Positions 1 through 10,615 of a stretch of DNA of 64,000 bases are shown piece after piece (within the stretch, counting starts at the first letter, position 1; every line of letters starts with the position of its first letter). The DNA comes from Golubevia sp. BC0850 (lineage: Eukaryota; Basidiomycota; Exobasidiomycetes; Golubeviales; Golubeviaceae). The stretch lies in assembly GCA_012976225.1 (NCBI GenBank), contig JAAVVG010000005.1, positions 868,001 through 932,000 of the forward strand, written 5' to 3'. Under the pieces are notes generated by a model. That model worked only from the letters and a program-made list of their open reading frames with translations. It was not told the DNA's origin and made no database searches. The position numbers were made by a program, and so were the translations under genes.

Positions 1-259
1 CGAATTCTAGAAGTGAATTAATAAGGCTGCAACGAATGAATATTGAAAGGGAAGAGGCTCATAGAAGGCGCTCAAGTAGATGGCGTAGAGGGACAGAGAT
101 GACAGAGATTTGAATAGAAGATTAGAACGACTAGAATACAGTTAGAAAGATCGAGAACCACTAGAGATGGAAAAAGACAGAGAAAGAGAGACAAGGGCCA
201 CGAATCAGAGAGGTAGGAGTGAGAACCCAAAGATGCGAGAGAATTCCACAACCTCCCAA
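1..259. other. left edge, no gene recognised
   Basis: Downstream flank of the first minus-strand gene. It is purine-rich on the plus strand (AGAGAGA-type runs). A plus-strand open frame begins here but is antisense to the last exon of the membrane-protein gene, so I treat it as a shadow. Confidence 0.5.
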
Positions 260-1938
260 CTATCCGGACTGCCTCTTGAGACCCAAGTAAGGCTCTGCTC
301 CTTGTATGCGCTGCATGAAGTTGTTCTCGGAAGGAACTACTTCGTTCTTGATTTCGCAGTTCCTTTCGACGGCGATGGCAAGCCTTTGTCCGCTGGTCAC
401 GGCGTTGTCAGAGTGATCTTGAGCCACTGCTCTAGGGTTAGAGTCATAGACATCTGAAGGGACTACTGGTAGACCCGAAGCGGCGTACTTGACTGGGGAG
501 GCATATGGATGTTGACGACCGAAAGTTTGCTCAGTAACGTTGGAGACAGAGCGGTTGTGACGAGTTCCAGTTTGAGATCGACCACTTTGAGATTCCAAAT
601 CCGAAGACGACTCTTTTCCGTCGTGAGTGTAAGGAAGTGGAGTGGTGTTTCTCATTGGAGAGGAATCGGTGAACTTGGAGCGACGAAAGTAGGATGCGAT
701 CTTCTCTCCAGTTCCTCCAGAGACTTGGGAAGAGTCAACGTAGTTTCCTCCTTGACTTCCTTTTTGAGGCCTGGCAGCGTATGCTAGGTCCTGATAGAGC
801 TTGGTCGATGCAATGACGGCAACCTGTTGAAAAGAAAGGAATCGTGAGAGCGGAAGGGAGAAAGGTCAGACATCGTTCTCCTTTTGTGTTGACAATTGGA
901 CTAGTCGAGACTCACAGCTGAGGAAGGGATGGATCCGATAAGGGACATGATGGGGGATAGTTGCATGAAGCACAGAATGGTGACGACCAAATAAGCAGCA
1001 GCAGCCATGGCGAAGTAGGCAACACCTTGACTCATGAGGACGGAGCCGAGACGAGAGCCGCCTTGCATTCTAACGACTCCGTTGATGGTGAGGATTAAGA
1101 CCAAGAGATCGAAGACGACGGTCTGAGGCGATGAAAAATTGAATGATCTTGTAGTCAGAGAAGGCGAGAAAATAGAAAGGCGATTTTAGACTCACGACAA
1201 GGTACTTCGCTGAGTAACGCTGCTCAACCGAAGCGTAAACGCAAAGACCTTCTTGCCATGGGTTGCCACCTTGAGGAACTGTGAACAACAAAAGGTAATG
1301 CGAGTCAGAAAGAGATGTCGAACTGTTAACAGAGTCACGCTGTACTCACCCCAAGCCATTTTGACGTCTCCAGCACCTCCTAGCCAAAAACCTAGGACGA
1401 CCAAGACTCCAAAGATCAAGACGGCGGAGACTATCTTCCTTTCTCTCCCTGGCGTATAGACGACACAGGTTCGGACTGCCAATAAAGCAGAAGCGAACGT
1501 TACGATCAAACCCATGCACACTTCAACCGTGTCCATCAAGATACGGCAATCTCCAGGTTTCTTGATCGAGTAGACCATTCCGACGTTTAAGAAGAAGTAG
1601 ATCCACCAGACGGCTTTGATACCGAAGTAGAAGATCTGAGGCCATCGCCTTGCCCTTTGGCCAGTGATGATAGACCAATCGAAGGAGAGACTGGTGACTT
1701 CATGGTAGAAGACGGCACCTCCACTGAAGAGAGCAACGACTTTGGAGACGTCGAAGACTCTAGCGATCATCTGTAAAGTCGACAATGGAATGTAAAGAAG
1801 AGGTCAGATTTCGAAAGAGTTTTATAGAAAAGGAACAACGGTGATTAGTTGAGCCGTCAATCTCTATCTTAGTTAGATGAGAGAGAGGGAGAGGGAACGA
1901 GTTCTGATACGTACCATTGGAGAAGTCCAATCAGTCAT
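260..1938 (-). CDS. basidiomycete-type multi-span membrane protein
   Basis: Five exons (1938-1915, 1770-1350, 1278-1196, 1122-916, 823-260) join in phase to a protein of about 432 aa. The start is MTDWTSPM, followed by a GTACGT donor. The first 270 residues hold about seven hydrophobic segments, for example around VVALFSGGAVFY, FGIKAVWWIYFFLNVGMVY, GLIVTFASALLA, IFGVLVVLGFWLG and VVFDLLVLILTI. The last 160 residues are hydrophilic, Ser-rich and presumably cytoplasmic. The topology and short loops resemble the fungal multi-span families of unknown function (DUF6533/6534-like) common in basidiomycetes; this is resemblance only. No catalytic motif is visible and I assign no function. Confidence 0.75.
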
Positions 1939-3001
1939 GCTGATGTTGAGTTAGATGAGAGAGCTGATTGATGTTTCGAGGAAATTAGGAAGGGGAGAAA
2001 GATGAAGAAGGTAGAGGTGACCGGGGAGAGGAGAGGTTTTTGAAAGGAGATGAGGGATGGGAGAAACTGAAGGTGAACGTAACTTCCTTCTTCTCTCTCC
2101 CTTTTAAAGTTGAGATCATTCTAAAGACTGACGTTTTCTGTAAGCTGTTAGACTCAAATCTCTTGAAGCAAGGGGGGAAGAAAGGCCGGATTTGGTGGGA
2201 GATAACGTTGCAGTTTTAGTCTTAAGCGAGCTTACCCCTTGCTTGTGAGTATTTCCGTTTACGTTTGCGCGGCTCTTGATCTTCATTTTGCGTCGCTCGG
2301 CTTCTCCTTTGGCTCAGCAGGTTGTCAGATTGCAAAGGCCCTATGTAACTCCTACGTGTTTTCGGTACACAAGGAAAATTAACTTTTGCGGATTGCCACC
2401 ACCACCACGCAGCCTCGAAAGTGGGGTGAGTTTTGCCCCTCCAATTCCGATGTACTCATCCCCTGCATTTGTTCTCAGATGGAGGTTTAGGCAGTTTCCG
2501 ATACAGTAGTATCTTATCAGGGTAATTATTGGAAGAAAGAAAGATGAAGGTTCTCCAAAGGCGTCAAGCGGGCTCAGGCGCTCAGAGGAGCATGAGTTTT
2601 TGAAGGAAAATGAATTCTAGAAAGTTGAGTGCATGTGTGATTAGAAACCAGAAAGAAGTAGAGTGGGAAGAAGTACGAAGTCGCGCAAAGGAAGAGTCTG
2701 AGGTAGAGATAGACGGAGGAGAGAAATTTGAGAAGATTGAGGTGGAGTTGAAGGCGAGATGATATGCCAGTTTTTGGGACAGATCCAAGACGACAGACCG
2801 AAGTGCGATAGAGACGTGACGATAATTTGATGAGAATGAACGTGAAAGAAAGGGAAGAAGAGAGAATGAAAACGGATAGAGAGATGTTCAGCTAAGAGGC
2901 GAGAGTGCTGCGTCAAAGAGACATGCGTTCATCCGTTGACTGACCATTGATGATCACAAATAAAGGATGATCTCTATTGTGATTGGTCGAGATTACTTGA
3001 A
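1939..3001. other. intergenic, upstream of the membrane-protein gene
   Basis: About 1.06 kb between the start of the membrane-protein gene and the end of MRP21, both on the minus strand. It must hold the promoter of the former; a TATA-like TTTAAAAG (minus strand) lies near 2101-2108. Small open frames inside it show no recognisable protein. I see nothing else. Confidence 0.4.
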
Positions 3002-3806
3002 CTAGGCACCTCTTGCCTTGAGGGCCATCACCTAGGAAGCGAAGGAAGAGAGGAAGGAAGGAACATGAGTGAATCAGAAGCTGTCGAGCGTCTCCCAAAG
3101 AGTCTACTAGATGCTTATCCCACAAGTGGCGATCTTTGAATTCTCCAAGACAATCGTCCATCCCGCTGAGAGAGACAGGAAGCTATGCTTCCCTACTTAC
3201 CAATTGAACCTTACTTCTGACCATATCCCTAAACCTTCTTCTATGCCTCTCACTTCTTTTCCTCCTTCTCATCTGATTCGGTTTCTCATATCTCTCTCCT
3301 AACTTCAATTCATACCTCATGTTATTCCTCTTCAAGATGTTGGACATTTGTCTATAAGCTTTTTCAACATCATTTCGATGAACCATGACTTGCCTTCCAG
3401 AAGTCGGGTCATTCGGAGTTAGGTTGCCTAGAGTGACTCGAGCTTTGAAAACTCTATCAGCTTCTTGAACATAGGAGATTTGATGTTGAAATGGTGAAGG
3501 AGAAGAAATGGGAGAAGTTGAAGAAGTTAAAGTTGTAGGTGAAGATGATGAAGTACTTGAAAGTGAAGGTTTACCTAAAGATTTCTTAAGATTGTCCCAA
3601 ACGTCATTTGAAACGGTGTTCGAATTTAAAGTCGAGGTGGAAGAATGAAAGAATCGAGGAAGAGTGAGAGCAAGAGAAGATTGAAGAGTTGGGTGGGATC
3701 GAAGAAGAGGCTGAAGCTGAAGCTGCCTGTTCAAAGAGCTGCTGCTGATTTTTTTAACTGTTGAAATCGTTGGTGAAGTTAAAGTAGAACCTGTTCTTGA
3801 AAGCAT
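3002..3806 (-). CDS. MRP21: mitochondrial ribosomal protein bS21m (Mrp21)
   Basis: Two exons (3806-3201 and 3031-3002) joined at a GTAAGT donor and CTAG acceptor give 211 aa. The N-terminus is Ser/Arg-rich and lacks acids early, as expected for a mitochondrial presequence. A low-complexity Ser/Pro linker follows. The last 80 residues are the bS21 domain: SGR, then NDVEKAYRQM, a run of conserved basic residues including ELKLGERYEKP, then RRRKRSERHRRRF and KVQL. The second exon adds only VMALKARGA, which restores the family C-terminus; without splicing the frame would end in a non-family tail. Role: small subunit of the mitochondrial ribosome, near the mRNA exit/decoding region. Confidence 0.88.
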
Positions 3807-3935
3807 CCTGACTGGATATGAAGATGTGATTGTGTGAGATGGATCGAGTTCTCATTTGTTTCTTCGAACCTCCTCCTTCTCTCTATATCCCTCCCTCTCC
3901 TCTCCTCGTCGATCCACTCCTCATCATTTGCCATC

Positions 3936-5517
3936 ATGTGCAGACTTCTGGTTTTCTCCGGAGATCAGCCTATACAGCTAGCTCATCTCATAACAAACCC
4001 AGCGCATTCTATCATCAACCAGGTGCGTGACAGTGACTTCCATCGGTTTAGACTATCGCTGAGATCCCTCTCCCTCATCTCCTTTCTCCTTCCTCCTTAG
4101 GCCTTCGATGCGAGACTTCGTCTGGACAGGACTCGATCAGTGAATGGAGATGGTTTCGGTCTAGGCTGGTACTCTGAATCTCTGAGGAAGAGCGGCAGGA
4201 ATCTAAACGCTGAATCTTCGACCTCCGAAAAGGATCAAGACGACGACGAAGATGATATGAGTCCTTGTATCTTTACAAGTGTGACTCCTGTAAGTGATAC
4301 TCTCATTCTCTAGCAGCTCCCATGCTCACCATGACTGGCCAGTTGTGATCTGACGAGCACCCCTTCGTTCCTACTTCCTTCTCCCCTCTGTCACGCCTTA
4401 TATCACTAAAGGCGTGGAATAATCAGAATCTCCAGCGACTAGCAGAGAAGATCAAATCACCACTCGTATTTGCTCATGTCAGAGCTTCCACTTCTGGAGC
4501 TTTGTCAGAGACGAACTGCCATCCTTGGAGATATGGGAGACTTATGTTCATGCACAATGGCCAGATCTCCGGGTTCTCCAAGATCAAACGGAGGATAGTT
4601 CAGACTCTGCCTGAAGAATTGTTTCTGTTAGTACTGCTATCAAAGTGCTGCTGTCTACGACTCAGAAGCTTACAGGTTCTAGGTTCTAATTGCATCTCCC
4701 TTCCCTCATCTTCGCTTCGGTCCTTCCAGCCAGGTGCAAGGTTCAACTGATTCAGAATATGCTTTCATGGTCTTCTTGAGTCATCTGAAGGACAGAAGTT
4801 CTACTCTAGCCTTCGACTATAAAGAATTGAAGAGCGCAGTCTTGAAGACGATCGCCGACTTCAATCGATGGGAGAGAGAAGCTGGAGTGGAAGAGGTGAG
4901 ATCAAGTTTCCATGTTACCTTGGACCACTCTTTCTGCAAGCTCTAACCACCAATTTACTGTTAATCATACAGCCAAGCCTTATGAACTTTGCCGTTACCG
5001 ATGGTTACAGCGTGGTCTGCTCTCGCTACGTTTCTTCAAAGACAGAAGAAGCTGCCTCCCTCTACTTCTCCAGTGGCACGTCCTTCTACGAGTCCTCGCC
5101 CTCTGTATACCGAATGCAGAAAGAAGATCGGAGGGAAAGAATTGTGGTTGTCGCTAGTGAACCTCTGACTTTCGAGAAAGGTGAGTGAAGAATCTGCGAG
5201 ATGAGCCAGGTTCAGGGATTGCATCTCTGATCTCTGACCTGTTCCCCAACCTTTCTCTCCTTGCTTTGACTTGGTAAATAGCCGACTGGATGGAGGTTCT
5301 CACCAATCACATCGTCTGCATCACGCCCCGATTGAACGTCTTGATCTCTCCGGTAGAAGACGAATTCACCCTGCCTCACACTCATGCACATCTTCGGTCC
5401 TCAGAATTTGCCATTCGAACAGGGTATCCGCCAAATGTTCCTCTCAATTCTGCTGCTTCGAACCCTTCCTCCTCTTCTCCTTTGTCGGCAGCACCTCCAG
5501 GCGTTGTTCTAGCTTGA
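3936..5517 (+). CDS. DUG3: class II glutamine amidotransferase Dug3, glutathione degradation
   Basis: Six exons (3936-4022, 4101-4289, 4412-4626, 4730-4895, 4973-5180, 5282-5517) give 366 aa, close to yeast Dug3 (357 aa). The protein starts MCRLLVFSGDQP: after Met removal Cys2 is the N-terminal nucleophile of class II amidotransferases. Further family blocks are DGFGLGWYSE, PLVFAHVRAST, CHPWRYGRLMFMHNGQISG and GSTDSEYAFMVFL. In yeast, Dug3 with Dug2 forms the cytosolic complex that opens glutathione at the gamma-glutamyl bond; that role is carried over by homology. No DUG2 is in the window. The exon 3 end is the least certain join: a GTTAGT donor at 4627 and CCAG acceptor at 4729 keep the phase. 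Confidence 0.9.
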
Positions 5518-5759
5518 TTCGTGCCGCTCCGCTCTTTTCTCTTCATTCTCTTTACATAGTTTCAGTTGATATTTTCTCCAGCATGTAGAATAAAGCAATA
5601 GACTCATCCTTATGTCAAATTTTCGATGCCAACCTTCACGTGCTGAAACCGCGTTGTTTACCAACATTTTTTCTTCTTTGAAAGATTTTGTGTTGGGCCA
5701 CATTCTGGTCTTCTCCCCCTTCTCTGCGCTACCTCTTCCGAGTTCTGCGTATCCGCGAG

Positions 5760-8072
5760 ATCAGTGTTCAAAATGGACAATCCACCAAATCAACTTCACC
5801 TTCGGATCCTCCTCTTCCACCCAATCTACGAGCAACACAAACCTTAAAATCATTCGAGCAACCAGAAAAGATCAAACCATTCATGGACACTCGTTCACTT
5901 GAACTTTCCCTACTTCCAATCCCTATACTTGACTCATAGAAGAAATCTCTATTCAAAGGTGGACTGTCAGATTGCCCTCTCGTCACTTACGATGCTCCTT
6001 TCTCAGGAAACGGAGAAGGAGAAACCCTAAGATCTGCTCTCCCGATGGTCAATCTTCTTGGAGCTCTCTACAAAGTCAAAAGCAAAGGCTTCAATGAGAC
6101 TCCTGCAGACCCCAGACTGTACTATAATGTGAATGCGCCAGGAAGCGTGGTCATATGTGGCGTACAGGCGAGTCTTTTGAGGAAATTACATTCCTTTCAA
6201 TGTCACTCATCCCTTCCTGTCCCCCCCCCCCTTGACTCCACTGCTCTCAGGGAAGCGGAAAGAGTCATAAAACATCTTGCTTCATCGAAGGTGCTCTGTT
6301 GAGGCAACATGCAATAGGTAGATACCATGGAATCGCTTTCGGCCCAATCTCTTTCACTTCTGACTGTCGAACCATTCTTTTCCTCAAAAGTAACGCTGGA
6401 CAAAAGAATGCACTTTTGACTTGCGTACTCCTCTACGATTCTTTGGCCTCGGCAATCCCATGTGAAGCTGCATTCATTGGAAAGTCTAGTGTGCTCAGAG
6501 TGGAGGTAAGATACCGCATCTCGAGCCGAGCCTATCCACAAGAAGGCTCTGAACAAAAAGGATAGAATGAAACAAGAAAGATTTGAAAAGGGGAGTGGTT
6601 TGGTATTGTCTTGAGCCCTTATCTGATATTCTGTCCTTCCCCCTTTCTTGACAATTTTCTCAACCAAAGGCTCCCGAGGTCGAGATACTGGTCAGTCCGT
6701 CGAATGACAACATCATGAAGAAGCTTTATGAGAAGCCGGTCGGGCCAGAGATCAAAGTCTCGAAACTCTACGTTCGAACCTCTGAGCTCTCTGTCTCTTC
6801 CATCTTGAGTTTAATGGCCATCAAAGTCAACGAGGCTATGCCTCTTAACATGCAATCTATACTTCAGAGTGACTTTTAAACACCGTTGTCTTCTTTCACC
6901 CTTCCCTCTAATTGTTCCCTCCCTTTAATCGTTCCTTCCCTTTTCCTCGACGTGTTTCCCAACCAGTTCTCAGGGAGGTGGGAGACCAGTTCGAGTACGA
7001 TCGGTTCAGAAGGTTCATCGAAGAAAGATCAAATGGCTTTAACCCATCTCAAAAATGAATGTTAAATCTTAGGCCAGATTAACTTGAGTCTTTCCTGTTT
7101 GAGAGGTTCGATCCTTCTTTCATCTCTTTCGGTCAACGCTTCAAGGCAGGAAAGCTCGTCATCGTTGACTTCACCGACCCTCTCGTAGATCATGGAACGG
7201 CTAACAATCTTTTTGAGATCTGTCTTCAGCTGTACGAGAACATTGACACGGCGGTTGGGAAGCTGCTGGTTGTCGTTGAAGCCCAAAAGTATCTCGGCAC
7301 TTCCACAAGACTCACGGACGAGTTGGTTTCAGTGGTTAGGCAACAGCGTCATCGAGGGATGAGAGTAGTGATCTCAACTCAAGAACCAACGAGTGAGTTC
7401 TGGGTGGCCAAAAAGATTCGAGATGAGCATGATGACGCTGACACTCATCTCATCTCTTGCTCTTTGTCCAGTCGTCCCCGCCTCTCTCTTGGACTTGAGT
7501 ACAATCATTGTGCCCAGGTTTACCTCTCCTTAATGGGCTCAATATCTGAGAAAACATGTCTCGAGCGACGACCTAGGAGACGAGTGGCTCGAAGAGGTAG
7601 CTCAATTAGAAGTGAGTAAATGGAGACAACTTACGGAGATTAAGGAGGTACCGCAACTTGCTCTGCACCCTCATGTTATGTTGCAGAGTACGAATGTTAG
7701 TTTCTGTTCCTTTTATTCTCCTAATTCAACAACAGACCGGTCAAGCTTGTGAGTGTGCTCTCACCAAATTCCTCGATTCTGCCCATTCCACAGTCAACTG
7801 ACCCACAGCTCCTGCCGTTTTTGCTGTTTCCTCTCCTATTTCCAGACGTCTTCTCCTCTAATGCGATCGCCCTTGCTCGTAATGATGAGGCTGCCCTGGT
7901 CAACGGATTCTCCTCATTTTCCACCAGTACGCCTGCTCCTTTCAGTCTTACCGGAAAGACTGAGGCCCCAAAATCGAACTCTCAAATCAAAAAAGGAAGA
8001 GGTTGGATGCTGATGATAGCAAGAGGAAGATCGACTCGAGATGGTGGGAAATCAATTATGGGGATTCGATAA
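5760..8072 (+). pseudogene. decayed FtsK/HerA-like P-loop ATPase gene
   Basis: Conserved blocks run in order across several introns: LFKGGLSDCP near 5960, Walker A GVQGSGKSH across an intron at about 6166-6249, a Walker-B-like strand GKLVIVDFTD near 7160, a second block LLVVVEAQKYLG near 7265, RQQRHRGMRVVISTQEPT near 7340, and the C-terminus ARGRSTRDGGKSIMGIR ending at 8072. This matches a fungal P-loop ATPase family with HerA/FtsK-type organisation. The frame carries stops at 7056 (TGA), 7080 (TAA) and 7531 (TAA), each with family-like protein continuing on both sides. A fourth, TAG at 5937, could instead be a 3' splice site. In the usual DEAH-like box the Asp is Val and the His is Gln. Splice sites are still well preserved, so decay looks recent. 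The N-terminus is not resolved. Confidence 0.72.
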
Positions 8073-8499
8073 GGTGACTGATAGTTTTCAGTCCCTCATC
8101 CGACATCTCTGTGAGGTGAGGTTGGAGACGTCTTTTAATTTCCTCATAGACAATTTTCCCAACATTCAGACACGTTTCCTTTAATCACAATTATTCTCTA
8201 TGCTTTTGTCGACTCCGTGACCTTTAATGTTTTGAATCGAAGTAGCAAATGCTTCCAGCACACGACGAAGAGCAAGGGACAACGTCTGGTTTGACAGGAA
8301 CGATTTTCAAATTGCTTGCGTCACATTATTTATCTACTTTGTTTGACAAGAAAGAAAGAGGGAGAAGGAAATTTGTAGGGAGACAAGAGCAAGGTCGGAG
8401 GTCTAAACTGTGTTCCAAGAATGGGGAGGAAGGATCTTTTGTTCAAGTTCTCGAGAGAAAGCCGGGTCCTCAACCCCGGAACCCTACTGAGAGAAGTAT
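8073..8499. other. intergenic between convergent genes
   Basis: Spacer between the decayed ATPase gene (+) and the end of FBP1 (-). One open frame crosses it but shows no recognisable protein. Nothing else seen. Confidence 0.4.
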
Positions 8500-10091
8500 C
8501 TACTTGTAGAATGATAGACTGTCGAAGGAAGTAAGATTGAAAGGAACGGAGTCAACAAAGTCTTGTCAGCGCAAAAGGAGAAATCGAGAAGATGTAACTC
8601 ACAGATCTTGGACATCTTCCTTGGATCCCAAAAAGACAGGGCATCTCTCGTGGATATCCTTTGGTTGTAGATCCAGAATACGACCACGTCCGGTAGTAGC
8701 AAGACCTCCAGCCTGGATGAGAAAGGGGAGGCGGGGAGATAACGGGTGGGGGAGGACAAGATCAGTAATCGCCAGCAATTGTCAAGCAGACAAGAACTTC
8801 TTTGAACTTAAAATCCGCTGCTGTAGCATACGTAGCAAGTCTTGTGAGGAATATAGCTGGTAAATCCTCCGTGTGAGTTACTTCCATCAGAGGAAGTCTT
8901 CACTTGAAAGCAGAGGGGTTGAAGTAGCTGAGAGACCTGCTTCTACTCTGTGCCCATCTTCAGAAGACTCGCTTCTTTTCTTGCCTCTCTTCGATTGGCT
9001 CCCCCACTATAGCCCCAATCTCCCCAACGTCCAGCAATTGAACTCACTTGCTCGGTCAACATGGCCATTGGGAAAGCTTCATAGAGCAATCTCAACTTTC
9101 CAGACTTTGATTTCTTATCCTCTGGGTAACCGAAGATTCCGCCATAGAGTAAAGTCCTGTGAACATCAGCAACCATTGAACCAATGTATCTAGCAGAGTA
9201 AGGTTTCTTTCCGGATTTCTCATCAGGATATTTGATACTCTGTAAATAATCTAGCACAGGTTGATGATAGTAACTAGCGTTTCCTTCATTAATGGAATAA
9301 ATCTTACCTCTTGGTGGTAAAGTGATATTAGGATGAGTTAAGATGAATTCACCAATTTGATTGTCCAAAGTATAACCATTGACACCATTTCCAGTTGTCA
9401 AAACCAAATTAGCAGAAGAACCATACATACAATAACCAGATGCAACCATTTCTCTACCAGGTCTTAAAACATCTTCTAAAGTACCTTTACTTCCTGGTCT
9501 AACTAAATAGATACCAAAAATCGTTCCAATGTTTACTCCTGCATCAATGTTTGAGGAACCATCTAGTGGATCGAAAACTACACAATACTTTGCATTGGGA
9601 GTATCTGTATTTTCTGCTGAACCTGAAGATTCTGAAATGAAGATGGCTTCATCGTTCTCTTCTGAGACTAGAACTGCTGTCTTTCCAGAAGCACGTAAAG
9701 CGTTGATCATGATTTCATTGGAGAGAACATCTAACTTCTTTTGATCTTCTCCTTGAATGTTGGTGTTACCAGCAGCTCCGATTCTGTCAGGAGAGGTGGT
9801 CAGGTAGGTCGAGAGCGGAGATGGTGGAGGGTGGAAGCAATAATGAGAAGACGATTGACTCTACTTCTACTCCCTGATTCTGTATCACTGATTTTCTACT
9901 CACAAGTTAATCAAGCTAGCCTTTCTAACGTTACTCTCTATGAACTTGCAGGTGGTTTGAAGTGAAGTTAATAGAATTGTTAAATCACCAGAGGCAGCTG
10001 AACTTCTAGCCAAATTGAAACCTTCGTTAAGAACATGACGAGTTAGAGTGATCAAATCAGTTGAAGGTGGAATGTATTCTTGTCCTGTCAT
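8500..10091 (-). CDS. FBP1: fructose-1,6-bisphosphatase
   Basis: Four exons (10091-9904, 9783-9048, 8712-8603, 8518-8500) join in phase to 350 aa, against 348 in yeast. The enzyme converts fructose 1,6-bisphosphate to fructose 6-phosphate, the committed step of gluconeogenesis in the cytosol. Visible motifs: [11 protein letters not shown] at the N-terminus, the metal-binding [31 protein letters not shown], the active-site segment [13 protein letters not shown], and LTEQ joined across an intron to [14 protein letters not shown]. The last exon is only 19 nt (LSFYK and stop). I chose ATG 10091 because it places TDLITL at the family position; the frame is open upstream without an ATG. The intron 8713-9047 is 335 nt, several times longer than its neighbours. 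Confidence 0.94.
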
Positions 10092-10615
10092 AATTGCTGT
10101 TGAAATTGGGTTCAATGGGTTTGTTTGGAGGGGAAGGGAAGAAGCAAATCCAATCTCCAAAGAGATTAGGCTGCTGCTGCACCCGCTTCATCTCGCCGGG
10201 ACTCGGAAGCAACTTGGACGTATACTCCTCACATTTGACAATCGAAGAGAGTGAATGGGTTTCAGGTGACAATTCATAAAAGACAAAGACAAACAAAGTA
10301 GAGAACAAAAGAAATAGAACGAGTGAAAGAAAGTAGGGTACTACACAAAGAATAAAGTCCGGGAGAGCGAAAAGGGAGGACTGAAAGGTCCAGGTTTACA
10401 AGGAACGAACTTAGAAAGAGTTAGGGAACGGGGGTATGAGTGACTTGGATCGCTACCTTGCAATGAAAAGAAAAGAGAGAAGAAGACAAAAGGAAAAGGA
10501 GAAAGAGGGTGCAAGTGTAGAGGACCTTGAAACCGAATGGTTGTGATTGTTCGAAAGGAGCCTGCCTTTCTTTTGAACGATTGAGACTTGAAGATTTTGT
10601 TACTGAATATTACTC
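10092..10615. other. FBP1 upstream region
   Basis: About 520 nt between the FBP1 start and the stop of the next minus-strand gene; it should contain the FBP1 promoter. No convincing TATA box or regulatory repeat is visible. Confidence 0.4.
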
